From assembly GCF_002575655.3 (NCBI RefSeq), contig NC_053035.3, forward strand, positions 87,507,322 through 87,571,321: a stretch of DNA of 64,000 nucleotides, in the 5' to 3' direction. The first letter of the stretch is position 1. Each line of letters opens with the position of its first letter. Shown here one piece after another: positions 46,935-58,201 of this stretch. The DNA comes from Aegilops tauschii subsp. strangulata. Its lineage: Eukaryota > Streptophyta > Magnoliopsida > Poales > Poaceae. The notes below the pieces were generated by a model. That model made no database searches. It was not told the origin of the DNA and saw only the letters and a list, made by a program, of their open reading frames with translations. The position numbers and the translations under genes are program-made.

Positions 46935-47291
46935 CTAATGAAATTTCAATTTCAATCGTTTGTAGTTCCATGATCCCATATCATCACATAGCCTATACCA
47001 TGTCAATGCATCTCCCTTCAAAGATAAAGGGAAGACATTCTTCTTGATAACATCATCGGGCATACCTGCAAGCTTAAATAATCCGCAAACTTCATCCACA
47101 TAGATTAAGTGTAAATCGGGATGCAATGTTCCATCTCCTGCAAAAGGATTAGCTAGCAGTTTCTCTATCATACCCGAAGGAATTTCAAAGTAAACATTTT
47201 CAGTAGGTTCAGTAGGTTGAGGAGCAACTCTTTGCTCTACTGGTCGGGGTGAAGATACCCCGAACAAACCCGTCAGAGGATTACTTTCCAT
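46935..47291 (-). pseudogene. Gag N-terminus of Gypsy copy 2
   Basis: 118 residues from MESNPLTGLFGVSSPRP, closely matching copy 1, ending at a nonsense codon (CAG to TAG) after LKLKFH. Confidence 0.88.
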
Positions 47292-47367
47292 AGTAACAAG
47301 TGACAGTAAATTTCAGCACACTATATAAATTTTTCCTTACCAAATTCCACCTACCAAAGGCGCTTCA

Positions 47368-47386
47368 CTCCCCGACAACGGCGCCA
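47368..47386 (-). other. Primer binding site (tRNA-Asp type), Gypsy copy 2
   Basis: Minus strand TGGCGCCGTTGTCGGGGAG, one mismatch to the tRNA-Asp complement, 11 bases inside the 5' LTR. Confidence 0.75.
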
Positions 47387-47397
47387 GAAAAGAGTCT

Positions 47398-48911
47398 TGA
47401 TGACCCACAAGTGTAGGGGATCTATCGTAGTCCTTTCGATAAGTAAGAGTGTCGAACCCAACGAGGAGCAGAAGGAAATGACAAGCGGTTAGCAAGGTAT
47501 TCTCTGCAAGCACTGAAATTATCGGTAACAGATAGTTTTGTGATAAGGTAATTTGTAACGGGTAACAAGTAACAAGTGTAAATAAAGTGCAGCAAGATGG
47601 CCCAATCCTTTTTGTAGCAAAGGACAAGCCTGGACAAACTCTTATATAGAGAAAAGCGCTCCCAAGGACACATGGGAATTATCGTCAAGCTACTTTTCAT
47701 CACGCTCATATGATTCGCGTTTGGTACTTTGATAATTTGATATATGGGTGGACCGGTGCTTGGGTGCTTTCTTTACTTGGACAAGCATCCCACTTATGAT
47801 TAACCCCTATTGCAAGCATCCGCAACTACAAACGAAGTATTAAGGTAAACCTAACCATAGCATGAAACAATGGATCCAAATCAGCCCCTTACGAAGCAAC
47901 GCATAAACTAGGGTTTAAGCTTCTGTCACTCTAGCAACCCATCATCTACTTATTACTTCCCAATGCCTTCCTCTAGGCCCAAATAATGGTGAAGTGTCAT
48001 GTAGTCGACGTTCACATAACACCACTAGAGGAAAGACAACATACATCTCATCAAAATATCGAACGAATACCAAATTCACATGACTACTTATAGCAAGACT
48101 TCTCCCATGTGCTCAGGAACAAACGTAACTACTCACAAAGCATATTCATGTTCATAATCAGAGGGGTATTAATATGCATAATGGATCTGAACATATGATC
48201 TTCCACCAAATAAACCAACTAGCATCAACTACAAGGAGTAATCAACACTACTAGCAACCCACAGGTACCAGGCTTTGGGACAAAGATTGGATACAAGAGA
48301 TGAACTAGGGTTTGAGAGGAGATGGTGTTGGTGAAGATGTTGATGGAGATTGACCCCCTCCCGATGAGAGGATCGTTGGTGATGACGATGGCGATGATTT
48401 CCCCCTCCCGGAGGGAAGTTTCCCCGGGAGAACAGCTCCGCCGGAGCCCTAGATTGGTTCCGCCAAGGTTCCGCCTCGTGGCGGCGGAGTTTCTTTCCGA
48501 AAGCTTGCTTATGATTTTTTTTTTCGGACGAAAGACTTCATATATCAGAAGATGGGCATCAGAGGCCTGCCAGGAGGCCCACGAGGCAGGGGGCGCGCCC
48601 AGAGGGTAGGGCGCGCCTCCCACCCTCGTGGCCAGGGTGTGGCCCCCCTCTGGTAGTTTCTTCGCTCAGTATTTTTTATTAATTCCAAAAATGACTTCCG
48701 TGAAGTTTCAGGACTTTTGGAGCTGTGGAGAATAGGTCTCTAATATTTGCTCCTTTTCCAGCCCAGAATTCCAGCTGCCGGCATTCTCCCTCTTCATGTA
48801 AACCTTGTAAAATAAGAGAGAATAGGCATAAGTATTGTGACATAACATGTAATAACAGCACATAATGCAATTAATATCGATATAAAAGCATGATGCAGAA
48901 TGGACGTATCA
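47398..48911 (-). repeat. 5' LTR of Gypsy copy 2 (1514 bp)
   Basis: TGATACGTCC (minus strand, 48911) to GGTCATCA (47398). Same family and orientation as 16594-18117 and followed by the TSD GCGGG (48912-48916). Confidence 0.92.
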
Positions 48912-48916
48912 GCGGG

Positions 48917-49396
48917 CAGCGGCAGTGTAAGCGACAGTCACTACCAAATCGAGTTCGATAACAGCTAAAAGAGAAAAAAGGGCGGCATTACTGATTTGAA
49001 GCATTGTCTCCTCGCTCCATCTCAAACAGCCCCTGCGCTCCTATCCAATTGAGATTCTAAATCGGCAAGAAACAGAGCATGAGGCCACAAATCTATCCAA
49101 AATTCTGGGGAATGAGACTAGGGTTTCGAAAATACTCACTCGCAATAGCTCCGCCGCTGCTGAGAAAGACGCTCCAACACCGCGGAGAAGAAACCGCTGC
49201 CTCTGCTGGAGAAGATGCTTACGGCGGCGGCGCTCGCCCAGTCCAGCACGGTCACACTGTCACCGATCGAGTCGTGGACGGTTGACTCTTGACGACGTGA
49301 CCCTAGGTGGACCCTACCAGTCAGAGCACATAACCCCCAATGTCACAACCAAATCTCAATCTAACTAACGCCAACTAGCCACGGGTTATCTTGCTT
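48917..49396 (-). other. 5' end of MULE transposase gene and leader
   Basis: Minus-strand continuation of the transposase across the Gypsy insertion: the first about 60 bases encode VVTVAYTAA, typical of MULE N-termini. The remainder up to the right TIR is leader, possibly with an intron. No separate gene seen. Confidence 0.55.
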
Positions 49397-49499
49397 GAGC
49401 TATTTCTGCGTTAGGAGACGTAGCATGAGAGTCATTACAACCAACGACGGGTTAAGTGGACAATTGAACTCAACGACGTCCCACGGGAGCTATTCGCCC
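49397..49499 (-). repeat. Right TIR of the MULE
   Basis: Inverted copy of 9227-9330, ending GGGAGCTATTCGCCC, followed directly by CAGACCTTTG (49500-49509). Confidence 0.85.
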
Positions 49500-49509
49500 C
49501 AGACCTTTG

Positions 49510-51129
49510 CCCCCGGAAAGATAAAAAGAGCGAGACGGCGAGCGACGCCGCCGCCGCCGCATGGAGGCGGGCGACGCGACGCGGTAGCGGGGGACGAGCG
49601 ACGCGGCCTCAGGGTCCCATCGAGCGCGCGAGAGGCTCTGCGAGGCGGCACTGTCGCTGTACCGTGAAGCTGATCCGCCGAGGAAGCAATCAACCATCAG
49701 TGGAGGAGGTATACGTTCCGGTTTCCCCGCAATTTAGCTGCTTCGTCCCCTGACGCCCTCCCGTCACCCTCTTTACTCCGGCAGCAGCAGCAGCAATGGC
49801 TCTTGGCTAGGTTAATTGATTCTGGTTGTTCATCCTTTTTGTGGTCTATTGATTCGGGCATTTGTGTTTGTTCCGATTGCTTAGGAATAATGTAATCTGA
49901 TTTTTTTTAGGGGATGTAATCCGATGAGATGATAATGCAGCTTTCGAACCAATTGTAGCCTGCTTCAGTGGCCACGTTGGGGGATCGATCCCATTCTTCC
50001 ATTCTCAGCAGAAGATAATTGATATCTGTTTCTGGTGAGAAATTTCTCCTGTATGATGCAAGTTCACCCATTTCTGTACCTGGACGGCTGGGTGATTTTG
50101 TGACTCATTGCTCCAGATGATCTTTTCATGTAGGTTTTGAGGACTCAAAGGTCATCGACCCTCATTGACACATATGAACCGACCTACCGACCTGTTGCTA
50201 ACTCTACTTGATCATGTACGCCCCTGTATCACAGGATTTATTCATATCTATCCACATAAGTAAATGTTCTTAATTTGTGAGCAGTTCCACTTCTACGTAC
50301 AGTTCCATATCAGAACACAACACACGGTTATGTCCATTCTTAAATACTTGGAACTTTTACATGCGAAAACCATATGAAATTTACCTGTCAAAACTGTCCA
50401 GGAGTGCTCGGAAAGAAAAATCTTCCATCCTGAGCTACCGGAATTTTGGTATGTTTTGGCTTGCTTCTTCTGTAGGACTTCTCTAGATGAACTATAGTCC
50501 AAATCAGCTTATAGACACATTTCAGCTATCATTATATCACTCTGTTTCTTAGGCTACCTTATTGATACTTTTCTTACCGGCCAACTTCCTATTTGTATCT
50601 CTATATTCGGGGCTGTGATGTGTTCTCTTTATTTTGCAATACTACACGAAGGTAGCATACTTGAGTTCAGATATGCTACATGGCAGAAACAGTTATTTTT
50701 CAGTTTTCTGTAGTAATTATCATGATGAAACATGCCATGTTGTTCTCTTATATTTGGCTCAAAATCAATTGTGGCCAGTCTAAGCTCATAATTATCATGT
50801 ACCATGCTAGGAAGGATCCATTCCAGTTGGCATATAAACTCCAGTAAAATGCAAGAGGAATGAAATTTTGTTAGTTTTGATCACCTGTGAGGTTGTTTAA
50901 TTGTAGGGTGAAACAAGTTCATGATTTTTTTCTAAACCAAGTAACATATCAGGTAGGAAGGTGAATGCTCTATTGAATATTGATAACCATACGGGAAAAA
51001 AAAATACTATGGACTGGTTTTGGGAAAATGAATCTGTCTATCTGGATTGGTAGGCTTTGACCAATATGCCATGCCTGACTTGATTTCTCTTACCCATCTC
51101 TTTAGAAGAAACATTCTTCTAAAAATTAT
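49510..51129 (+). other. Low-copy region; possible gene 5' end at the MULE target site
   Basis: The first 230 bp are GC-rich and gene-like. An ATG at 49561 (MEAGDATR) meets TAG at codon 9, but the same frame stays open beyond it (ERLCEAALSLYREADPPRKQ) to a good donor GAG/GTATAC near 49712. This may be a broken first exon. The rest is AT-rich and intron-like, with no recognisable protein. From about 50802 it is similar to 58202-58440. Confidence 0.35.
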
Positions 51130-52551
51130 AGAAGACCAGCTCCTCGTGAAGAACGAGGAGATTAAACATAGATGGCGGGAGTTCTTCGACACGCTGTTCA
51201 ATGGGGAGAATGAGGGCTATACCATTGAACTAGACGACTCCTTTGATGATATCAGTAGGCGCTTGTGCGGCGAATCTAAGAGTTTGTGGTCAAGGAGGCT
51301 TTAAAAAGCATGAAAGGAGGCAAGGCGATGGACCCTGATTGTATTCCCATTGAGGTGTGGAGAGGCCTCGGAGACATAGCGGTAGTATGGCTAACTAAGC
51401 TTTCCAACCTCATTTTTCGGGCAAACAAGATGCCAGAAGAACAGAGGCAGAATATATTAGTACCAATCTTCAAGAACAAGGGGGATGTTCAAAGTTGTAC
51501 TAATCACCGTGGAATTAAGTTGATGAGCCATACAGTGAAGCTATGGGAGAGAATCATTGAGCACCGCTTAAGAAGAATGGCAAGCGTGACCAAAAATCAG
51601 TTTGGTTTCATGCCTGGGAGGTCGAACATGAAGCCATTTTCTTGGCACGACAACTTATGAAGGGATACATGGAGCAAAAGAAGGACCTGCATATGGTGTT
51701 CATTGACTTGGAGAAGGCCAACGATAAGATACCGCGGAATGTCATGTGGCGGGCCTTGAAGAAACACAAAGTCCCAACAAAGTACATCACCCTCATCAAG
51801 GACATGTATGATAATGTTGTGACAAGTGTTCAAACAAGTGTGACGACACTGATGACTTTCCAATTAAAATAGGACTGCATCAGGGGTCAGCTTTGAGCCC
51901 TTGTCTTTTTTGCTTGGGTGATGTATGTGGTCACAAGGGATATACAAAGAGATATCCCATGGTGTATGCTCTTTGCGGATGATGTGGTGCTAGTCGATGA
52001 TAGTCGGACGGGGGTTAATAGTAAGTTAGAGCTATGCAGATAAACCTTGGAATCAAAAGGTTTTAGGCTTAGTAGAACTAAAACCGAGTACATGAGGTGC
52101 GGTTTCAGTACTACTCCCTCCGTTCCTAAATATTTGTCTTTTTAGAGATTTTAAATGGACTACCACATACGGATGTATATAGACATATTTTAGAGTGTAG
52201 ATTCACTCATTTTGCTACGTATGTAGTCATTTGTTGAAATCTCTAGAAAGACAAATATTTAGGAACGGAGGGAGTACTAGGCACGAGGAGGAGGTTGTCT
52301 AGATGGGCAGGTGATACCTCAGAAGGACACCTTCTGATATTTGGGGTCAATGCTGCAAAAGGATAGGGATATCAATGAAGATGTCAACACTCAACCATCG
52401 AATCAAAGCCGGATGGATGAAGTGGTGCCAAGCTTCTAGCGTTCTCTGTGACAAGAGAGTGCCACAAAAGCTAAAAGGCAGGTTCTACAGCGGTGATTCG
52501 ACATGCAATATTGTATGGCGTTGAGTGTTGGGCGACTAAAAGGCATCTACT
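51130..52551 (+). mobile_element. RTE-like LINE fragment, decayed
   Basis: Pieces of a non-LTR reverse transcriptase in order. KNEEIKHRWREFFDTLFNGE is at 51150. 51286-51660 has GGKAMDPDCIPIEVWR, NHRGIKLMSHTVKLWERIIE and NQFGFMPGRS. 51642-51872 has VFIDLEKANDKIPRNVMW. Then, in other frames, come PWCMLFADDVVLVDD near 51960 (FADD catalytic motif) and [11 protein letters not shown] near 52400. Several frameshifts and one MITE (52114-52274) interrupt it. Its 3' end is lost at the Reina-like LTR. Clade assignment is from memory of the family. Confidence 0.8.
52114..52274. mobile_element. Stowaway MITE (161 bp)
   Basis: TIRs CTCCCTCCGTTCCTAAATAT... and inverted ...ATATTTAGGAACGGAGGGAG, TA duplication at 52112-52113 and 52275-52276. 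Tc1/Mariner-type MITE inserted in the RTE-like fragment. Confidence 0.93.
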
Positions 52552-52853
52552 TGTCATATCCTTGCTGACGGTTTCTTGCTCAGATTTGGGATCGAGAACG
52601 TGATACTTGGGGAAGAAGAATAAACCAGAGAGATAAGGGGTAGGAGGAAAGAAAATGTGAGCTTATATATAGCTCGTACATTTTCACACACTCAGCCCAC
52701 CAGGCTCTCACACTTACATGGCTGAAAGTCCAAATGAACAAGACACTCTCAGATGGCCCACTAGTTATTCAAACATTTCCCTTGGCGCCGCTCTTGACCT
52801 CCTTCAGATTCTTCTTCCCATGTTCTGCAGCTGTCAGGGTGACATCACTGACA
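52552..52853 (-). repeat. 3' LTR of the Reina-like Gypsy (302 bp)
   Basis: From TGTCAGTGATG (minus strand, 52853) to GGATATGACA (52552). Matches 57705-58201 apart from the insertion there. Confidence 0.85.
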
Positions 52854-53286
52854 GGTCCTGGCTCTCCAGAACCAACTTGTCCCCTAGCTGGGGCATTTGG
52901 AAACTTCTGATGTGCAGTCTCAGAATCTTCCTAAGTTGCATAAGAGGCAGGCAAACCTTTCCATTGAAGGAACGCTTGCAGCAGAAAGCATTACCTTTCT
53001 TAACCAAGCGCCGATCCAAAATAAGTTCAGGCTGAAGATCTTCCGTATCAAGTAACAGAGGTGCTGGTGAAGTGGTAAAGATAGGAGTGTGGTCAGGGGT
53101 CTTTTGTTTCAATTGAGACGCACGAAACACCGGATGCACCTGACTACTTGCAGGAACAGCAAGCTGATATGCCATTGGACCTATTTTCTCCAGAATTTTG
53201 TAGGGACCAAAATACTTGAAAGCTAGTTTGAGAAATGGCCGCTTGATCACCGATGGTTTAGCATAAGGTTGAAGCTTCAGAAACAC
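52834..53286 (-). pseudogene. Integrase C-terminus of the Reina-like Gypsy
   Basis: About 150 residues: FLKLQPYAKPSV, KYFGPYKILEKIGPMAYQL and HPVFRASQLKQK are the conserved Gypsy integrase GPY/F module and what follows, where chromoviruses often carry a chromodomain. The last residues run into the LTR. I cannot recognise an intact chromodomain. Confidence 0.75.
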
Positions 53287-53322
53287 ATAATCTCCAACCG
53301 GGAATTCCCTTGGTGATCTGTG

Positions 53323-54189
53323 TTAGGAAGTCTTTCCGAACAATCTGTTCTTATCTTCCTCAGACTTCATTTTGCACTGAGCCCTGTATAGTCGAACTTT
53401 CAGATGTTCAGAGTATAAATGCCACTCATGCAGCCAACTCTCTAAGTCAGTATTGTCGGTAGCTTGAGGGCGAGGCAATTCTCCCAGGTGTGGCTCATGA
53501 CGATAAAGGGCTTTAAAAGGAGAACCACCCAAGGAGGAATGATGAGACGTATTGTACCAGAATTCTGCTAAGGGAAGCCAATTAACCCATTTAGTAGGTG
53601 TGTCATTAACAGAGCATCTGAGATACATTTCTAAACACTGATTGACTCTCTCAGATTGCCCATCAGTTTGAGGATGTCGAGCAGTAGACATCTGAAGTTT
53701 GGATCCCCACAAAGTAAACAATTCTTTCCAAAATTTGCTGGTGAACAATGGATCTCTGACTCTATCAGAAGTGACTGTGTAAGGCATACTAGGTAACTTG
53801 ACAATTCTGTAAGAATAACTGAGCAACTGAAGCTGCGGTGTATGGATGTTTCAATGGAATAAAATATCTGTCCACCACCACCAGGATGACAGAATAACCA
53901 CAATAATTAGGCAGACCTTCAATAAAATCCATGGTCACATCCTCCCAGGCACCTTGTGGAACAGGCAGCGGGTTAAGGAAACCTGGATACTTGAATTGTT
54001 CATGTTTAGTCTGCTGACAGATCTGACATTCTGGACAAAATTTGTGACCGCTTGGTTTAGGCCAGTCCAGTGAAACAACTTAACTCTCTGATAAGTTGCC
54101 TGATTTCTAGAATGCCCCCCTATAGGTCTAGCATGAAAGGCCTCAACTGTTTTGGTTTGCAACCCTGAATTAGCCCCAATCCAAACCAC
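53323..54189 (-). pseudogene. Integrase zinc-binding and core parts of the Reina-like Gypsy
   Basis: 54189-53935 has the zinc-binding region (HARPIGGHSRNQATYQRVK). 53903-53631 and 53826-53323 carry the core: SDRVRDPLFTSKFWKELF with the second catalytic Asp, and HPQTDGQSERVNQCLEMYLR with the Glu. Frameshifts separate the parts. Confidence 0.8.
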
Positions 54190-54296
54190 CCCCCCTCCCC
54201 TGGTGTTTTATCCATTATGCGGAGTAAAGTCTGGGACTCCATCAGGAGTAAGAACTAACTTCTGCAGTAACTCATGAGCTTCTTCCCTAAAAAAAC

Positions 54297-55486
54297 TCAT
54301 GAGCTTCTAAATCTACTGCATAGGAGTTTACAACTTCCTGTAACCACAAAAGCATGCCCAATTCTTGAAAGTGCATCTGCTGCCTTATTGTCTACTCCCT
54401 TTTTGAACTGAAATTTGAACTGTAGCCCAATTAACTTAGTCATGGCTTTTCTCTGCAAGTATGAAGTAAGAATTTGATATTCCAAATTTCACCAAATGTC
54501 CTCTAGAAACATATGGCCTCCATCTATCCACAGCCATCATAACTGCTAAAAACTCCTTTTCTTAAATGGACAGTTTGCTATTGCTAATACCCAGAGCTTT
54601 ACTATAGTATGCCATTAGATAACCTTGTTAACTGAGCACACCACTTGTACGAGAGTCACATGCATCTCTGTTTCAATACAGAAGGGCTGTGTGAAATCTG
54701 CTAGACGTAAAACAGGAGTGTTACTCATAGCTTGCTTGAGCTGGTCAAATGCCACTTGTGCTTCTGGATACCAATGCAAAGCCTTCTTTTGCAGAAGTGT
54801 AGTTAATGGTTTGGCCAGAATATCATAATTTTTGACAAAGTTCATATAGTATCCTGTCAATCCCCAAAATCCCCTTAATTATGTCGCAATAGTGGGAACG
54901 GGCCACTGTAACATAGCTTTTGTCTTCTCAGGCTCTGTGGCAACTCCCTTGTCAGAAATGATGTGACCTAGGTACTCCAGTTGTTGCTAAGGAAATAAAC
55001 ACTTGCTCTGTTTTGAAAATAACAGATGTTTTCTGAGAATATATCCAGACCTTGTTTCAGATGCACAACATGGGACTCCAAGTCTTTGCTATGAACTAAT
55101 ATATCATCCATGAAAACCAATACACAAATTTTCTGATATAGGGTGCAAACACAACATTCATGATGCACTGAAAGGTAGCTGGGGCAGTTGTCAGCCCAAA
55201 GGGCATAACTCTGAATTGAAATTTCCCATGATGAGTTTTAAATGCAGTTTTAGCTTCACCTTCCTCCACCATTCTAATCTGGTGATAGCCTGCCCTGAGG
55301 TCCAGCTTAGAAAATCACTTGGTTCCAGCTAACTCATCCACCACAGGCATTGGGAATTTGCTTTTAATTGTCAGCAAGTTAAGTCTTCTATAGTCCACAC
55401 AGAATCTCCATGTCCCATCTTTTTCTTGACTAAAAGCATAGGTGAGGCAAAAGGGGCATACTGGGTGTCACTATGCCAGCAACAAT
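54297..55486 (-). pseudogene. RT and RNase H remnants of the Reina-like Gypsy
   Basis: RT pieces include [20 protein letters not shown] (55130-55070), the metal-binding motif. GYYMNFVKNYDILAKPLTTLLQ (54850-54790) is the RT-RNaseH connection. FKKGVDNKAADALSRI (54400-54350) is the RNaseH end. Stops and frameshifts are frequent. Confidence 0.8.
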
Positions 55487-56437
55487 CATTTCAGAGACTT
55501 GCTTCTCAATTTCATCCATTTGCAATGTGGAATACCTGTAGGGTCTTGAATTAATTGAAGCATTGTAAGGTAGTGATGAGAGGCATGATCATAAGTCCTA
55601 TGAGGTGGCAACTGTTGTGGATTTTGAAACACATCAGTGTATTCAGTGAGGAGTCGCTGAATACTTTCAGGTGTAGTTCGCACTGATACTGCTGCCTCGG
55701 TAGTTAATATTCCTGTAGCCCAGACATCATTACCTTCCACACATTTTTCAAATTGTTCAACAATGAATTCTTGCAGTTGTGTGACTGGCTTATCTTTCAT
55801 GCCTTGTAAAGTAACAGTGTGACCCTTGTCCTGAACTGTATCCATTTCTCCTCCCAGTGGCATGTCATAGGACCCCACTGTGCTAACCAATCCATGCCCA
55901 AGATGACATCATAACCTCCCAGGGGTACAACTTCATGTATGTGGTAAATGTACGAACCATGAACCTCTTGTTCACAAGTCATTGGCCACTTTAACTTTCA
56001 GAGGAAGAGGTAGTGTTTTGGTGTTACACTAAATTCTGTCAGCTAGCTGCTGACCAGTGAAAGTGTGAGAACTACCAGAGTCCACTAATAGCAACATGAC
56101 TTGATTAGTTACCATGGCTCTTAGTCTGACTGTCTTAGGGTTGTTTGTTCCAGAGAATGCATTGACAGACAAGAATGCAGCAGCCTCAGCTACAGTTTCT
56201 GTCAGCTAGCTGCTGATCAGTGAAAGTGTGATAACTACCAGAGTCCACTAATAGCAACATGACTTCATTAGCTACCATGGCTCTTAGTCTGACCGTCTTA
56301 GGGTTGTTTGTTCCAGACAATGCATTGACAGACAAGAATGCAGCAGCCTCAGCTACAGTTTCTTCCACTGCAAGAGCATCCAGCATTGCATCCTCTATAT
56401 ACACCTGTTCCCCCCCTGTGGTTTCAATAGCCTTCAC
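55486..56437 (-). pseudogene. Protease region of the Reina-like Gypsy, with internal duplication
   Basis: The protease site LLLVDSGSYHTFTD is in 56437-56186. The next part (GGYDVILGMDWLAQWGP, 55982-55797) is the conserved C-terminal protease motif, and 55890-55486 leads to RT. Between them a 163-bp tandem duplication repeats the active-site segment and shifts the frame. Confidence 0.8.
56035..56360 (-). repeat. 163-bp tandem duplication in the Reina-like protease
   Basis: Units 56035-56197 and 56198-56360 both run from TCTGTCAGCTAGCTGCTGA to GCTACAGTT and are highly similar. Confidence 0.92.
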
Positions 56438-56444
56438 TTGAGCC

Positions 56445-57660
56445 TCATTTTTCGTGCATACATGTCCAGGAGCATATTTGTCTCACAGCTGTAACACACT
56501 TTGCTTTCCAGAGATTCCCAGCAGCAAACTGAGTTCGCTGAACAGGTTCTTGTTGTGGTATATAACCCCCATTTCTGCTATATCGTCCCTGCTGTCCTTT
56601 GTTTAATTCCAGCACTGCCTCTTGTACTAGAGCATATACAGTTGCAGTATGAACTGTAAGAGGCAATGAATTTCAACAGCTGCTCTTATATCATCTTTCA
56701 ATCCAAGTACAAATTGAGTAACCAAAAATATTTCACTGACAGACCCTTCATACAGTTTGACTTGCTACACAAGCTGATTGAAATTACTCGGATATTCCTG
56801 AACAGTTCGAGTCTGTTTTAAAACCAACAGACCTCTCATGCAATCTCTATGCACATTGAGGTCAAATTCCTGCAGCATGGCCACAGAAAACTGACTCCAT
56901 GATGAACGGTAATCAGACAGTTTATATGACTGGTACCAGTGTGCAGCATTTCCATGTAAGTGCAGAGATGCAGACATGACTTTTAAGTTTTCAGGAGTTT
57001 GATACAACAGGAAATAAGCTTCAATTATCAAGTCAAATTCGAATTCCTTCCCCATCAAACTGTGGAAATTCCATCTTAGGCATCCAGGTGCGCTTGGATC
57101 CATGCTAGTCAGAGGAAGAATTTTTTTGAGGTGTGTGTGATACCTTTCCTGGATCCACAGGAGGAGGCTGTCCATGTTGCCCCCTGCGAACATGAACCCT
57201 TGGCTGCGTCGCCACTGTGGGCGACACTGCATAACAACCCTTCGCTGCCATCCGCTCCAGATCCGCGTCCCGAACACTGGTGGATTCCTTTAACACTCGC
57301 GCCACATGAACCTGTTCCTGATGGATCTCTCCAATAGAGCTCACAAATATGTTTACCTTGGACTGCACCTGATCCAGCTGAGCGACTTATTCCTCAAACT
57401 TGTTGTCCAACCCATCCAGTCGCGCCTTGATTTCCAAAATTCCTTCCACTTGCTCCTGCAGTAGCTGCAGAGCCGCAAATGCCTGCGTTACGTTCTCCTC
57501 GAATGACCCCATCACCTCTACCAGGTGTCGTGTCTGAGCACTTGGCTTGAACGACACCGTTGCAGCTTCCTCTGGATTTCTCCAACGCCGATCTTGGATT
57601 TACAGCCAACCGCATGAGCAATCGACAACTGACCAGTCGATGTTACGGAGAGAGTCTCGA
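56445..57660 (-). pseudogene. Gag of the Reina-like Gypsy
   Basis: 57277-56765 holds the Gag core (LHLHGNAAHWYQSYKL, WSQFSVAMLQEFD), and 57368-57105 and 57621-57394 hold N-terminal parts in other frames. A degraded zinc-knuckle region is near 56480. Many frameshifts. Confidence 0.7.
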
Positions 57661-57704
57661 GTATGCGAAGCACAAGACGGACCTATCTAGCTCTGAATAC
57701 CACT

Positions 57705-58201
57705 TGTCATATCCTTGCTGAGGATTTCCTGCCCAGATTTGGGATCGAGAAGAGGATACTTGGGGAAGAAGAAGAAGAAACCAGAGAAATAGTAGGTAGG
57801 AGGAGAGAAAATATGAGCTATTTCATTTAGTCGCTGCCAATTCCAGCCAACGGTCGTGCTTATATATAGCTAATACATTTTCACACACTCAGCCCCCAAA
57901 TGAACATGACACTCGCAGATGGCCCACTAGTTATATAAATATTACCGAAAAAAGCTTTCGCCCTGCTTTATAAATAAAGCAACCACCAGAAGCACAAGGT
58001 CCAACAAATGTTCACACCGCACATGCACGCCAAAGTAGCAGACAACAAAGAAAGTACAACAGAGGGTTCTGCTGAGGGCACAGCTCAACAAGCGCTAAAG
58101 AGAAAATAAAAGGCGGCAACACATTTCCCTTGGCGCTGCTCTCGACCGCCTTCAGCTTCCTCATCCCTGGTTCTGCAGCCCTCAGGGCGACAGTACTGAC
58201 A
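57705..58201 (-). repeat. 5' LTR of the Reina-like Gypsy (497 bp incl. insertion)
   Basis: Same ends as 52552-52853. A TATA box GCTATATATA (minus strand) lies at 57861-57870. It is longer mainly because of the retroelement fragment at about 57944-58120. Confidence 0.85.
57944..58120 (-). mobile_element. 3'-end fragment of a non-LTR retroelement in the Reina-like LTR
   Basis: On the minus strand it ends CTTTATAAATAAAGC...GGGCGAAAGC..TTTTTCGGT, the same terminal structure as the element 61139-62568. About 177 bp are absent from the partner LTR. Boundaries approximate. Confidence 0.65.

Larger units (their letters stand above)
16594..48911 (-). mobile_element. Athila-like Ty3/Gypsy retrotransposon, copy 2 (complete ends, heavily nested)
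   Basis: LTRs at 47398-48911 (5') and 16594-18117 (3') are flanked by GCGGG on both sides. Internal parts in minus-strand order: PBS 47368-47386; gag-pol 47291-42298; the Angela insertion; accessory ORF 29848-29426; 3' noncoding DNA 29425-28858 and 27018-26203, split by a LINE; then the non-autonomous Gypsy; then 18280-18118 with the PPT. Without nested insertions it is roughly 10 kb. A few breaks exist in gag and RT, but RT-RNaseH-integrase from 45007 to 42298 is one open frame. About 236 bp between integrase and the accessory ORF are missing next to Angela. Confidence 0.88.
9227..49499 (-). mobile_element. Mutator-like element (MULE) hosting all nested insertions
   Basis: The two ends are inverted copies of each other beginning GGGCGAATAGCTCCC and similar for about 104 bp, flanked by CAGACCTTTG. 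Inside are a MuDR-type transposase (minus strand), a GRF zinc-finger gene and a gene-like ORF. Without the 32-kb Gypsy nest the element is about 7.95 kb. The transposase start region lies toward the right TIR, so the gene was probably transcribed from it. The transposase is broken by several frameshifts and by the Gypsy insertion, so the element is not autonomous now. Confidence 0.88.
52552..58201 (-). mobile_element. Reina-like Ty3/Gypsy chromovirus-type retrotransposon, decayed
   Basis: Short LTRs, a PBS for initiator tRNA-Met (minus strand AGTGGTATTCAGAGC, 57690-57704) and gag-PR-RT-RH-INT order fit the Reina lineage. The coding region is broken into at least a dozen frames. The flanks do not show a TSD: CTACT on the left, ACCAT on the right. 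The left flank is the RTE-like fragment; the right flank resembles 50802-51068. Confidence 0.82.
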
